Positions 1-12,463 of a stretch of 64,000 nucleotides of DNA are shown piece after piece. A model generated the notes under the pieces. The model did not search any database, had not been told where the DNA came from, and saw only the letters and a list, made by a program, of their open reading frames with translations. Each line of letters starts with the position of its first letter. Within the stretch, counting starts at the first letter, position 1. Source of the DNA: Calliphora vicina (taxonomy: Eukaryota; Arthropoda; Insecta; Diptera; Calliphoridae); the NCBI RefSeq assembly GCF_958450345.1, contig NC_088780.1, forward strand, positions 135,794,226 through 135,858,225. Direction: 5' to 3'. A program made the position numbers and the translations under genes.

Positions 1-302
1 TTTATTACTTTCCAATGTGCTTTATAAAAAGTTTCACTCATTGAAATCTGTCCACATTTGAACTAGTTACAAGATGTCAAAGGTTTTCCTAACCATCTTG
101 TCACTTTGACAATATAATTTTGCAATCCGACCAGTAGTTTTAATGATCCTAATTTATTACGACTTTATTACGGTTGATACCACTGTGTGACGGGTTATAA
201 GTTATTATATTTTCATCCACTGTAGGTGATGAGGTTTTGAGAATAATTCAAACTGAACACAATATACTTATTGAAATAGATTAAATTGTAAAGTAAAAAT
301 TA
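1..302. other. AT-rich non-coding flank
   Basis: I see no gene, RNA or clear repeat here. The stretch is AT-rich and its open frames are short and random-looking. Confidence 0.5.
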
Positions 303-634
303 TATAGGGTATACCAAAACCCTCACAAGATTTGAAATTGCTATCATTCGTATAAAGCATTGACTGCAATTTGACAGCTCAGAAAATATTTATGAGATTG
401 TCTAAAACCAAATTCATCTACAATGTGTCGCTCTTAGGTGTAGATTTTGGGCTGGAGGCATTATTGGACTACAAATGAGTGTGTACGTGTCAGCAAAGTC
501 ATGTAGGCTAATTGTCTGATGTGTTAGTCCATACATAACTCTATGATTCAATATAAAAAAAATAACAATCTAAAGAAAATAAACTGTATTTTCTATTTCA
601 TTAAATTCTTGCTTAAATTTTGAGACACCCTATA
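303..634. mobile_element. Short mariner-like deletion derivative (MITE)
   Basis: About 330 bp bounded by imperfect inverted ends. The left end reads TATAGGGTATACCAAAA and the right end, reverse-complemented, TATAGGGTGTCTCAAAA. Inside, near 441-475, one frame gives FWAGGIIGL, which resembles the WAGGVIGP block of the mariner-like transposase relic at 18044-18501. I infer a non-autonomous internally deleted copy. The ends match only partly, so the family is tentative. Confidence 0.5.
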
Positions 635-925
635 TTTATGTTTGTACTCTCTACGTGGGTACTTGTATTTTGTATGCTCAAACTAGTGTTTGAGTGCAAC
701 ACGATTAATCGTTAAATTTCTAATTCGTGACAAAAAACTATACATACGATTTTATAAAAATATTGGATGTGTGACATAAAGATGAGGGATTTATATTAGT
801 TTGCGTATCTTTTGAACGCGGTTTTTCAATAACTTCTATGTCATTTTGAAGGGACATATCTGTAAACAACAAAGCTGTTTTTTTCTTTGAAAATTTCTGG
901 AATTTTTGCTTTATTTTTTTAATTT

Positions 926-1230
926 TTACAGCGTATCATTACTTGCGATGAAAAATTGATGGAAGCGTAAGAGATCGTATGTGAAGCCCGACCTGCCGAA
1001 CGGACACCAAAGTCAAATATCCATGGCTCTAAAGGAATACTCTGTATTTGGTGGGAGCTAAAAGATTATATCTATTATGAGCTGCTGAAATCTGGCCAGA
1101 CCATCACATGATTCTTTTGAAGCGAGAGTTTCCGAAATTGGTTTGATTCGTCCTCGGTTTGGAAACCATATTTTGCCAGAAAGATGGGGAAAGGTCATAG
1201 CTAACAATGGCCAATACTTTACCCCTATAA
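926..1230 (+). pseudogene. Mariner transposase relic
   Basis: Shifting plus-strand frames give pieces of a mariner (mauritiana-like) transposase in the correct order. RIITCDEK (from about 931) contains the first catalytic Asp region, TPKSNIHGSKGILCIWW and YYELLKSGQT (about 1008-1100) follow, and LPERWGKVIANNGQYF (about 1171-1220) is the C-terminal signature. Stops, frameshifts and a deletion between the YYELL block and the C-terminus make it non-functional. It lies upstream of the takeout-like gene. Confidence 0.75.
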
Positions 1231-2640
1231 GGGTAAAAAAAATTTAATTCATGGAGGATGTAAGAATCATAAACTTTCAGAAAACTAAAAGTTTAATCAT
1301 CAGGTTGGAAGTAAAGATGAGCTGGAAGTTGTTAAAGTTAAACACATCGAGTGTGAAAACATATATACATATATGTACAAATATTATAATTATAATTAAA
1401 AGTTTTAAAATTACTCTAAATTCTAAATATGGGCATTTCCACGGTCAAGAACGCGACATTCGTAAATTGAAAATAATAATAATCTTAAAATTTTGTTCTT
1501 GTTTTAATTTTTGGATAGTATTTCAGTAGCAGTTGGTAGGTTTTGCCGTTTCCAATATACTAATACGGAACGTGACAAAAAAATAGAACTAATTTTTCTC
1601 AAAATCCAGCAAAATGTTAAAACCATTTTAAATGATTTTTTTGAACTAAATGAGAGCAAAGTATCTTTCTGTTGATATTTGTCATGACACAACAATAGGT
1701 ACAAAGGTACACTCAGTAGCAAATAAATTCTCAATTATACAAATCTTGTAACGTCAAACAAAAGAAAATATGAAAAAAATCAAAATCAAAGTTTGACGTT
1801 ATAGGGGTAAATATTGAAAACTCACCCCAGTGATTCTTCCTTCTAAAATTATTGTATCATGATATTTGTAATTTTGATATATTTCCATAAATTTTCTTTC
1901 GAACTTTAGTATGATTTATAACGCGACATATATTTCCGTCTCGTATAACGTATTTTAAGCTTTTCTATAGCTACATTCTTTATACTTTAGTGGATCAATT
2001 TAAATTTTCCCAAGTATCATAGCGAACGCGACACACTTTGAAAACCAAATTAAAATGTTTAGTGTGATTATTTTATTCAATAACTTTTTTAAGTTAAAGC
2101 CACTAAATTTTGATTAGAATTACATTTTCAGCAACTGGATTAAAACGATCGCAGAGTACAGCTGATAACAAATGATAATACAGATACAAGAACGCTACAT
2201 TATAACATAAACAATATTAAATGAAAAATTAACCCTTTAATTAGATTTTTTAAGCTAAACCGTTTCATTATGTTTTTTAAGCTTCGATCGAAATAACAAC
2301 ATCAAAATTTTATGACCAGTTAAAGTATTCAAGCAAACGACTAATCGCGTAACCGATTATCTTGTTGAAAATTTAAAATATAAAAAAAACATATTTGCAT
2401 TTACTAATAAAATAAAACAAATAGTTCTAGCAACTAACTAACTAATAAGTTAATGCAGCTAAACTGCAACTACAACAATAATAAAAATAATAATAATAAT
2501 AACATTAACAACAACTACAAATGCACTCCATGTAAATAACAACTCGTATTAGACAAAGTTAGTACAAGTATGTAAGGGGAGTTTAAGCACAAAAAAACTG
2601 ATCATATTTCAAAATTCAACAACTTGTCGTCGTAGACTTG
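1231..2640. other. AT-rich non-coding stretch upstream of the takeout-like gene
   Basis: No gene recognised. It contains short AT-rich simple-sequence runs, for example TAA-type repeats around 2478-2505. It probably holds distal regulatory DNA of the gene downstream, but nothing specific can be read. Confidence 0.4.
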
Positions 2641-2649
2641 ACTCAATTT

Positions 2650-2690
2650 TATAAAAAAGCTATTCGCCACAAAAGTATAGAACAGTTGAA
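2650..2690 (+). promoter_or_regulatory. Candidate core promoter (TATA plus initiator-like site)
   Basis: TATAAAAAAG begins at 2650 and an initiator-like ACAGTTG follows at about 2681, a spacing of roughly 31 bp. The translation start of the takeout-like gene is about 230 bp downstream, which would give a 5' leader of normal length. TATA-like strings are common in DNA this AT-rich, so this is a candidate only. Confidence 0.3.
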
Positions 2691-2912
2691 CTTTAACAGT
2701 TTACAAAACTGAACGCGATTACAACAATAACAAAATAAATATTAGAAACAAAAAAAGATTAGACAATTGTTAAACGAACGCAATAGTGAAAATTTAAATG
2801 CGCATGCGCGCCGGTTAAATTTAAAAAATAAAAATATTTTTGAGAGCCAATAAAACGCACATTAGAATTGTGTAAAAAATTTAAAAAAAAAAACTATAAT
2901 AAAATAATAATA

Positions 2913-5900
2913 ATGCAGTCATTTAATCTTTCGCGTTTAAACATTTGGCATTTAAGCCTTTTTGGGCTGGTGTGTTTTTCGAGTCTTATAAATGATTCAA
3001 TAAGTTTTGAATATTTTAAGGAACAACGTAAGTTTGTTATACGTGCATTTGGAAATATGTAATTAAAAGTGTTTAAAACGGATTGATTGAAATATTCATA
3101 CACAAATACATATTAAACATTAAGGACATGAAATTGAATATGCAATTATGACACAGTGTTGATGATTAGTAATGTTGTATTAGCTTAACTAGTTAGAAAG
3201 ATATATCGATACAAGATCTTATATACCCTTAGTCTTTGAATGGAATAAAAAAAACTTTCTCTAGCCCATTCATATAAGAGACAATATATATATCTAATAA
3301 AAGGTATTTCAAAGAAATTTCTATTGAAGTGACCAGCAGAAAAAAAGTGCTTAAAATGAGTCCTAAGAATTTCTTAAATTTTGCCAAAAAAAATCTATAT
3401 GGGAACCGATTTCTGTTCATTTTGTATATAAACATTTATCTGGTTAATTTTATATTTTCCATAATTACAAAATCTCAGTAGTAAATTTAACATTGCTTGA
3501 TTGATGCATATAAATGTTATCGGCTATAAAATATGTATAGTAGTAAGTCCGAACAAAGTTTTTCATATAAAGAGTGTGCCGAAAAAAACGTATACCTGTA
3601 TTACGTTAAATAAAACTTAAACCGGTCAATATAAAAATTCTCTAAACTACGTAAATTTATTCAAATAAGTACTAGCTGACCCCACAGACGTTGTCCTGCC
3701 CAAATTAAAAAATTGCTTGTGTTCGATTTGTGAATTTGTGAGAAGCCGTTGAAATAGTTAAAAAGATAATTTTTATTCATATAAGTTTGGGTTATGTTAA
3801 TCAAGAAAAGGAACTCGATCTGTTATCACTCATATTTCTGACCAAAAATCGATTTTTTATATAAAAACTCAAAATATCTAAAAATGATCACAGTTCGATC
3901 TCCTTTTCTTGATTAAACGCTTATTGGCCAAGTTATTAGCGAATTTAGATATTTTGAGTTTTTATATAAAAAAAAAAGATTTTTGTTCTGAAATATAAGT
4001 GAACACAGAGCGAGCTCTTTGTCTTGATTAAACGCTTATTGGCAAAGTTATTAGCAAATTTATTTATTGTGAGTTTTATATAAAAAAAATCGATTTTTGT
4101 TCTGAAATATGAGTGATCACAGATCGATCTCCTTTTCTTGATTAAACGCCTTTTGGCCAAGTTATCAGCCAATTTAAATATTTTGAGTTTTTATAAAAAA
4201 AATGATTTTCGTTCTGAAATATGAGTGATCACAGATCGAGCTCCTTTTCTTGATTAAACGTTAATTGGCCAAGATATTAGCGAATTTATTTATTGTGAGT
4301 TTTTTATAAAAAAGCGTATAATGCGTTTGTGCAGATGTGTGTAACGCCCAAAAATTAGAATCACTTTCTGAGTCGATGTCCGTCTGGCTGGCTGTCCATG
4401 TAAACTTTGTGCGCAGAGTACAGGTCGCAATTTTGAAGATATTTCGATCAAATTTGGTACATATAATTTTTTCGGCACAATGACCAAGCCTATTGAAACT
4501 GGCTGAAATCGGTCCATTATTTCACCTAGCCCCCATACAAATGTCCTCTCGAAATTGGACTTTATCGGTCATAAATGTTTAATTTATATATGTATCTACA
4601 CAAATTTCGCTCCAAATAAGTTTTATATATACAAAATTCATGTCACCAAATTTTGTTACGATCGGTACATAATTTGTCATATCTCCCATATAGAGCCGCT
4701 TCCGAAAATCACTTTAACGTGCTTAAATTACTTAAAAATGTTGGTATATACACAAAATTCAACATAAATAACTTTCATATAGACATAAATCACACGACCT
4801 AATTTTATGGTGATCGGTCCATAATTAGTCATAGCTCCCATATAAGGCCCACTTCCGAAAATCACTCACGAATATAAATTATTGATATTTTAAAAGAAAA
4901 ATATTTTTACTCATTTACTTGGTGTAGGGTATTATATGGTCGCGCTTCACCGACCATACTTTCTTACTTGTTTATTGTATGAGAGTGTTTTTTCGTTGTA
5001 AACGTCAAAATTAAAATTTAGGTTTTCTCGTATATTTTACAAGTAAAAATTTGTGTTAAATACAGATTAGAAAGATATTAATATCTACTATTTAAATCAG
5101 GTTTTATTTCTGAAATCACATGATTTGTTGAAAATTTATTTAAGAAATTATAATATGTCATAAAACATTTAAAGCCGTTTTTCTCGAAACGACTTTTTTA
5201 TACCCTACACCACCATAGTGGGGAGGGTATTATGCGTTTGTGCAGATGTTTGTAACGCCCAAAAATATTAGTCTAACACCCACCTTAAAGTATACCGATC
5301 GACTTAGAATCACTTTCTGAGTCGATTAAACGATGTCCGTCCGTCCGTCCGTCCGTCCGTCTGGTTGGCTGGCTGTCCATGTAAACCTTGTGCGCAGAGT
5401 ACAGGTCGCAATTTTGAAGATATTTCGATCAAATTTGGTACGTATTACTTTTTCGGCCCAAGGACCAAGCCTATTGAAACTGGCTGAAATCGGTCCATTA
5501 TTTCACCTAGCCCCCATACAAATGTCCCCTCGAAATTGGTCTTTATCGGTCATAAATGTTTAATTTATATATGTATCTCCACAAATTCCGCTCCAAATAA
5601 GTTTTATATATACAAAATTCATGTCACCAAATTTTGTTACGATCGGTCCATAATTAGTCATAGCTCCTATATAGACCCGCTTCCGAAAATCACTTTAACG
5701 TGCATAAATCGCTTAAAAATGTTGGTATACACACAAAATTCAACATAGTTAACTTTAATATAGACTTAAATCACACGATCTAATTTCAAGGTGATCGGTC
5801 CATAATTGGTCATAGCTCCCATATAAGGCCCACTTCCGAAAATCACTCAAAAATATAAATTATTGATATTTTAAAAGAAAAATATTTTTAATCATTTACT

Positions 5901-8812
5901 TGGTGTAGGGTATTATATGGTCGGGCTGGACCGACCATACTTTCTTACTTGTTTAATTATGACGTTGTTGCAGCAAATGAGCGATATATATAAGTTAGCT
6001 ATTAGCCATAATTATTTGTGCCAAATTTTACCAATAAATATGGATTGATATTGTCATTCCGTTTGTATTACATCGAAATATTGATGGTAGACCCACATAT
6101 TTAGGTCCGTCCGTCAGCCTGTTTAATACAAATTAGCACTTATAGGTCCTCTGTTGATCATAAATGTTTGTTATTGAAAATGTTCAACCAAACAAAATTA
6201 AAACAAAATGTACGTTCGACGTTTAAATATTTGGCCAATTCGCAATATTTCACGACTTGGCAGCTCGGCTTAACCGACTCTTAGACGTTCGGGTCAAGTC
6301 TCTGCTGGTTGATTACGTTAACACAACTTTTTAGAAAATTTAAAAATTTTGTGAAATTGATTTTTTCAAGAAGATTTCAACCGAAATATTATTAAAATAC
6401 TAAAAAATCATATAAAATATCAAGGTTATTATTAAACTACCGTTACCGAAATAAGAACAAATATCGTTTCCGATAAGCTACCATTACCGAAATAACTGAA
6501 ATTATCGTTACCGCTAAAATAAAATTGTCGAAGTAATCCGAATTTGTTAGACTACAGTTTGACTGACATCCTTTGTAAAATCTTAGGTCCCTCTTTATGA
6601 TTATTATACCCTTCACCATCGTGAGAAGGGTATATATAAGTTTGTCATTCCGTTTGTAATTTCTACATTTTTCATTTCCGACCCTATAAAGTATATATAT
6701 TCTGGATCCTTATAGATAGCGGAGTCGATTAAGCCATGCCCGTCTGTCTGTCTGTTGAAATTTTTTTGTCATACATTTTTTTTTCCAAAAAAAAAAAATT
6801 AAAAACTAAACAAAAATTTAAAAAAATTTTGAAAAAAAATTAATTTTTGTTTACCTAAAAAAATTTAAAAAGTTTATTTTAAAGTATAATTTGGTGAAGG
6901 GTATATAAGATTATAGCTCTCTTACTTGTTATATACACACATTGTTTTGCACTCGGGCCTGTGGTTTTGACTATAGATGATACATATTTATTACCATTAT
7001 TTTTCCGAGATACCGGCGGATAGCTTTGGTGGTTAAATTATAAAACTACATAACTCTACCTCACTGTTTTTGAAAGTAATATCATTATCGAACCATTGCT
7101 TCTTGATGAAATACTAAAAATCTATAGTAGTTTCGAATCGAAAAGAGGTCAGCTAAATTTGTATAATAACTTCAATTAGAGCTAATTTCATACGTGGTTA
7201 AATTAAGTTTAAACCAAGCTACCAAAAGTTTAACACATTTAGTCTACCTTTTCTGGCAAGTTTCATTCAGATTTTATACCTTAAAACTAAAATCGTACTT
7301 TAAACAAAACTCTAGCCTTAAATAAACACAATTTAAACCAGTTAACTTGTATTTAAGTTTAATTAAATTTTATTACATTAATGCTTTAGTAAACCTTTAA
7401 ACACAAAATTAAAAGTTAAACAAGGTATAGATAGACTTGTGACTCTAGAAAAAGGTGGTTAGAAAAGTGACCACTAAACCGGAAAAAGTTAAAATAAAGT
7501 TAAACAGTTTCCATACATTTTTAAGTCCCTCGCTTGTTGTTAAGCAAAATCGCCAACAAGGTCTTAAGCTAATTTTTGAGAGTTTGAGATTTCTATCTAT
7601 TTTGTAGTTAATAATTTGATGAGTAATAGTTTCTAATCTCATACAACTGAAATAGAAAATTTATATTTAGCCAAAAGCATATTTCTTACAAAGTATTTAA
7701 TATAAAATCTATGTAAAATCTATTTCAGCTGCCTACTTAAAGCCCTGCAAAATTTATCAGCCGGGATTTACAGCCTGTTCAACCGAAAACACTCAGAGCT
7801 TAATTAAAGAGCTTGGAAAAGGTAATAAAAATAAATAATTAATTAAATTCAGTTTGATATTTAAAAAAATTTACTTTTTCAGGTATTCCGGAAGTGAATG
7901 CCGTCATTGGTTCAATTGATCCCATAAAATTGAAAACAATCAATTTTAAACAGGACAACACAGAAGCGGCTTCATTAAAAGCGGATTTAACCGATTTATT
8001 GGCAACGGGAATAAAAGATTTAATTATAAAAGAGAGCAAGTAAGTTGTTCTAAATGAAATTAGTTGCTTATAACTAATTTCAAAATGTGTACAATATCCA
8101 AATTCCCTTAACATAAAAGTTATAATGAAATCGGGTTTAGGTTTTACCCACTTATTTGGTAAATCACTTTACAGCTATTTTTAATGTTTTGAAATACTTT
8201 TAAAGTGAGGTGATTTAATAAATAAGCGGATTAGAAACATTTTTAAACAAATTTCTTTATTATTGCATTTTAGAGTCAGCAAAAAAGATTTTAGTTGGTT
8301 GACCAAAATTTTTATGCCAAAATTCAAACTAGAGGGCCACTACAAAATGGATGGTCGCATATTGCTTTTGCCGCTAAATGGTGAAGGACATTTTGTTATT
8401 GAAATTGGTAGGTCTATAATTTATAAATAAATTTGTGTTCATCTAATATAGTTCAACTCCGCCACTCCTAGATAACATGGACATTATAATGCGCACGAAA
8501 ACCAATCTAATTGAAAAGGGAGGTTTCACTTTCTACAACATCACCAGCATTAAAGTCGATTTGGAAATCTCTAAATTGCACACCCAATTCGATGACCTGT
8601 TTGGTGGCAACAATAAAGAAGTGGAGCGCAGCACCAATGAATCGTTCAATAAGAATTGGAAAGAATTCTTCGAAGCTTTGCGTCCTTTAATAAACGAGAC
8701 AGTCGAACGGGTTCTGTTCGATATTTTATATCCGGTATTTTTATTAATACCAGCCAATTTTATGATTGAAGATATACCAAGTCCGGAGAAATTGTATGGC
8801 AAAAAACAGTGA
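2913..8812 (+). CDS. Takeout/JHBP-family secreted protein
   Basis: Five coding exons join in frame: 2913-3027, 7729-7821, 7883-8039, 8274-8407 and 8472-8812 (840 nt, 279 aa). Residues 1 to about 31 form a hydrophobic signal peptide. The mature start has the family hallmark AYLKPCKIYQPGFTAC, where C45 and C55 would form the N-terminal disulfide. The rest (KFKLEGHYKMDGRILLLP; a C-terminal FFEALRPLINETVERVL helix) fits the haemolymph juvenile hormone binding/takeout fold, which carries small hydrophobic ligands in a tunnel. Family members are usually 240-270 aa. Members act in feeding, circadian or chemosensory physiology; the ligand here is unknown. The start is the first ATG, directly before the signal peptide. 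Intron 1 (4.7 kb) is filled with repeats. A possible AATAAA poly(A) signal lies near 8913. I cannot assign a one-to-one Drosophila orthologue. Confidence 0.93.
3799..4315. repeat. Tandem repeat of about 113 bp, with an inverted first copy
   Basis: The word CTTGATTAAACGC recurs at 3908, 4023, 4137 and 4249, giving units of 115, 114 and 112 bp. Each unit also carries an AAATATGAGTGATCACAG-type segment. The segment 3799-3878 is the same sequence in reverse orientation, so the array begins with a head-to-head copy. It lies in intron 1 of the takeout-like gene and runs directly into a truncated Helentron-like element. Confidence 0.75.
4316..4976 (+). mobile_element. DINE-1/Helentron-like element, family A, 5'-truncated
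   Basis: Matches the fuller copy at 5202-5954 over most of its length, but lacks the 5' subterminal repeat and joins the tandem repeat on its left. The 3' end keeps GGTGTAGGGTATTATATGG, a degraded stem-loop and the terminal CTTACTTGTTT. It lies in intron 1 of the takeout-like gene. Confidence 0.75.
5202..5954 (+). mobile_element. DINE-1/Helentron-like element, family A, near-complete
   Basis: It starts with TATACCCTACACCACC and ends with a matching GGTGTAGGGTATTATATGG, an inverted subterminal pair. A 3' stem-loop follows (TGGTCGG / CCGACCA), then CTTACTTGTTT. A short GTCC/GTCT microsatellite lies at 5335-5362. This layout (subterminal inverted repeats, GTCY tract, 3' hairpin, no coding region) is that of the dipteran DINE-1/mini-me group, non-autonomous Helentron relatives. 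Several other copies are in this window. Confidence 0.8.
6230..6330. mobile_element. Fragment of the long-TIR repeat (family C)
   Basis: Contains ATATTTCACGACTTGGCAGC and CGGCTTAACCGACTCTTAGA, shared with the left end of the 24965-26692 element and with 36829-37075. The ends are missing. The following 270 bp hold degenerate TTACCGAAATA-type repeats. Confidence 0.55.
6606..6930 (+). mobile_element. DINE-1/Helentron-like element, family B, internally deleted
   Basis: Begins TATACCCTTCACCATCGTG and ends GGTGAAGGGTATATAAG then CTCTTACTTGTT. It carries the conserved mini-me core (CCTATAAAGTATATATATTC), GATAGCGGAGTCGATTAAGC and only about three GTCT units. The middle is an A/T homopolymer-rich tract. 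Confidence 0.8.
6931..7728. other. Rest of intron 1 of the takeout-like gene
   Basis: No recognisable element or gene. It ends at the TTTCAG acceptor before the second coding exon. Confidence 0.5.
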
Positions 8813-9745
8813 GAGTTGGAGGAGAGATTTGTTTATACGTATACGGATTAAGTAATAATTATGATTGTTATTATTATTTAATAATTAGTTAATAATTTTT
8901 CTAAACCAAAATAATAAAAAATATACATATAGGTATATGTATGTATCTTAATTTAAAAGGATGACTGTTGGGCTTGGGCAAAAATTACACACTGATTCTT
9001 ATCAAATTTGATAGTGTAATTTCGATTTATACGGAATTTACATTTTTGAGCATTCAATCCAATATCAGGAGAAAGATTTATCTGGGAACTGTCAATTATG
9101 GACTGATCCGAAAACAATTTGATAGAATAATTTATTATTATCTAAAACATGGATATGTTTTAGATAAATTTCGACAACGATATTTATAGGCGATTGATAT
9201 GTGTTAGATTTTTAGAAAAATGTCATATCAGTGAACGTTTGAAAAATATTGAAGAACTGATTCATTAAAAATATGACAAAATGAATTTTGTTTCTAACAT
9301 AATCTTTAGCACAAATAGTATGATTAATTTGAAGGAAAACCAAAATCGGTCCATAACAGAGAAACGCAATCACATAAGTCCTACTCCTGAAAATCACTTA
9401 AACACACATACATAAATCCCTTACAAATTCATAGAACTTATTTATATTGAATTCGGATTTGTGTTGAATTTTCTGACACACAGTTGATTAGAAACTATTT
9501 ATTTTGTGTATAATTCGGTAGCTCATGTTTATGTGTTCACTTGTATTTACATGGGTTCTTTGTTGGAAAGGGGGCTAGTTGCTCATCTCGACCCTATAAA
9601 ATTTTAAAAATATATTCTATAAATTTTTGGTGTACCATTCATTTGTTTTCGTGAATAAGAATACGAATTAGTGTAAAATTCTAATGCCTTTATTTAAATA
9701 CAGAAATTCCAAAAACGGGAAAAATATCGAGCCCTTAGCGCCAAA
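8813..9745. repeat. 3' flank of the takeout-like gene with eroded family A sequence
   Basis: After the poly(A) signal, segments near 9085-9150 (CTGTCAATTATGGACTGATC) and 9336-9400 (AAAATCGGTCCATAACAG) are weak matches to family A interiors on opposite strands. They look like old decayed Helentron-like copies. No gene is seen. Confidence 0.4.
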
Positions 9746-11026
9746 TTATCGTAAGCGACAAAACACAAATTTTACAGGAAAAGGTTTTTTTGATTATTTT
9801 GAAATTTATACATAGAATTAAAAATGTTATGTGCTATATAATATAATTTCGTTCAAGCTATTTGTCTATTTTTCAGCAATATTTATAGCTTTTGATAATT
9901 AAAAATTCATGGAATACTTTACTGAAAAAATATAACAAAAAATTTTTTTTTATTGAATTTTTGCATAGATACACATTTTTGGAATTGAAATAAAATTTTT
10001 ATTTAAGAATAGTTTTAATTTCACAGTTATGTAAATTTTTCTAATTGGTTTTATAATGGAAAAATAAAAACGAATTTTGAAATTTATTATCAGCAATCCC
10101 GCAATTCCCAAAAACAGTGTTGAAAAATCCCAAAAATGGAAATTTTTTGCTTTTTGGCTATAATATCCATACCAGGGTCGGAGTTATCGGAACCCTTTAC
10201 AAAATAATTAAAAGCATATTTGGCCATCTAAAATCGGTTACTATATTTTGATATCGAATATGCGATTTGAGAATTTTTGCCCTAAAGTTTAATTTTACAT
10301 GAAAAATAGGTGTTTTTTGAATGGGCCTGGTCCCCTCAGTAACAAAAATTTTTAAATTTTTTTCATTTAAAATATTTTATGAAAACTTAGCTTTAAGAAA
10401 GTATAAATTCCTTATACAACCTCTTAGAAATTTTTTCCGATAACTTAAAAAGAAAAAAAGTTCTTTTTTTCCAAAAAATTTGCGAAAAATCGGCTTTTTA
10501 AAATTTTTTTAATTCGAATGCATATAACTTTGGACTTAGTCATTATTTTTAAACAAATCGTTTTCTATTTGATACATACATATGTTGTTAGTCCAATAAA
10601 GTAAAACTGGAGAAAATCGAGAAATATTTGGATACGCTGTTATCAAAAGGCTGGAGTAGGGTTGGTAAAAATATTGAAAATTTAATTTTTAAAGGCGAAT
10701 ATCTCCCAAGCTATAAGAGATAGTTGATAGCAACGACTAGGTCTTTTGTAGCTCTCTATGAGAAGATTTTATATGTGTTATTTTTTAAATCGGCAGACAA
10801 ACGAAGAAATAGGATCGTTTTAAAAATGTAACATACCCGAGGTGTCCTACTTTGAGGACCCTTGGTCGTGCCCATGGTGGTCACATGATGTCCAGGTTCA
10901 GAACTTAAAGTCGACAACACTTCTTCTTTGCATATGTGAAATTTTATTCAAACCAATCTAACCATTTAGAAGTTACAGATTTATTTCCCTCTTTTTTTTC
11001 TTTTCCACTATGTGTCGCTTACGATA
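9746..11026. mobile_element. Candidate non-autonomous element with short TIRs
   Basis: ATCGTAAGCGACA at 9748-9760 is matched in reverse orientation by TGTCGCTTACGAT at about 11012-11024. The 1.3 kb between has no coding capacity and is rich in A and T runs. I do not recognise the family, and a target duplication is not clear. It may be a composite of older repeats. Confidence 0.35.
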
Positions 11027-11148
11027 CAATTCGTTTACTGTAAAATGTAAACATTGACTTACGATAAAATCTTACCCACTATAATTTTGAAGTTCTTAAC
11101 AATTTTGATATTCATTCGGTCCATAAAATTTTAATTTTTGCAATAAAA

Positions 11149-11458
11149 AACAAGTAAGAAAGTATGGTCGGTCAAGCCCGACCATATAATACCCTACACT
11201 AAGTAAAAGTGCAAAAACATTTTTCTTTTAAAATTTCAATAATTTATATTTTTGAGTGATTTTCGGAAGTGGTCCTAATATGGGAGCTATGACCAATTAT
11301 GGACCGATCACCATGAAATTAGGTCGTGTGATTTATATCTATTTTAAAGGTAACTATGTTGAATTTTGTGTGTATACCAACATTTTTAAGCGATTTATGC
11401 ACGTTAAAGTGATTTTCGGAAGCGGGTCTATATGGGAGCTATGACTAATTATGGATGT
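11149..11458 (-). mobile_element. Helentron-like family A, 3' half, reverse orientation
   Basis: Begins, read on the plus strand, AACAAGTAAGAAAGTATGG, then the stem-loop and ATACCCTACAC. This is the reverse complement of the family A 3' end. It breaks off in a GGAGCTATGACTAATTATGG segment. Confidence 0.75.
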
Positions 11459-11759
11459 GAATCGTAAATTAACCATATTATGGTTACCACAATCATATAA
11501 ATAGTTACAGTGGCTATAATATTGTTAAAAAAAAACTTGTAACAATGTTGAAATGGTTACAGTAAACATTGAATAAAATATGCCCTATTTTAGATTATTC
11601 GAATTTGGATGCGTGAACTTTTTATATGGAACTTTCTTCTACTTTATTTGAATTTTATATGAAATATAACTGATATTTAAAAAAAATTCCGACCTTAGTT
11701 AGATACGTCACATCAAAAACAAAAAAGAGTCGGACAAAATTTAAAGAAACAATGTTCCC

Positions 11760-12108
11760 ACATTTATGATTTATGATCGTTAAAACAATTTTGGGATGTG
11801 GGCCTTATATGGGAATTATGATTTATTATGATCCGATCACCATAAAATTAGGTAACATTACTTCTGTATTTATTTATAGTAAAATTTGTGTAGATACCTA
11901 TACAAATTAAACATTTATGAACGATAAAGTCCTCTTCCGGGAGGACATTTATATGGGGGCTATGTGAAATAATGGACTGATTTCAAGCAATTTCAGTAGA
12001 GTTCGTCCTCGGCTAAATAAAAACGAATATACCTTGGACAACCAGACGGACGGACGGCCGGACACGTTTAATAGACTCAGAAAGTGATTCTAAGTCGATC
12101 AATATTAT
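11760..12108 (-). mobile_element. Second reverse family A fragment, diverged
   Basis: Family A interior in reverse orientation, ending in GGACGGACGGCCGGAC and TCAGAAAGTGATTCTAAG, the GTCC tract and core of the family. Because it covers sequence also present in 11149-11458, it is a separate and older insertion. Confidence 0.65.
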
Positions 12109-12222
12109 GGTTACTAATTTCCCGAACTTTTTCTCTTCCTGGGAGGAAATTAAAAAATCTTTTCATTCCCGGAAATTTTGTAATACTAAATTAAACCAAA
12201 AACCAATACATTTTTTTCGAAA

Positions 12223-12407
12223 AGTCTTACCCTCCATTTTCTCAATATCTGGTTATCGTTTTTCGTAACGATAAACCTCCAATTAACATTTTTTTTGTAT
12301 GAGAACTGTCAGTTTATCGTCACGATAAATCTCCAATTTTGTACGAGAACTGTCAGTTTATCGTCACGATAACAAATAACCAGAGATTAAGAAAATGTGG
12401 GTTAGAC
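12223..12407. mobile_element. Foldback MITE with arms of about 53 bp
   Basis: Left arm 12223-12275 and right arm 12355-12407 are near inverse complements (TTATCG, CGATAAAC and CTGGTTAT blocks recur). About 80 bp separate them, including a second GAGAACTGTCAGTTTATCG copy. A half copy with the same CTCTGGTTAT end is at about 30958-31023. Confidence 0.6.
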
Positions 12408-12463
12408 TTTTACCAGCTATTATTATAAGTATAAAATAACGATATTTTTAAGAGTTTCTAATT

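Noticed and set aside
8533..8802. 89-aa minus-strand frame
   Set aside because: Shadow of the last exon of the takeout-like gene, which has splice and family support.
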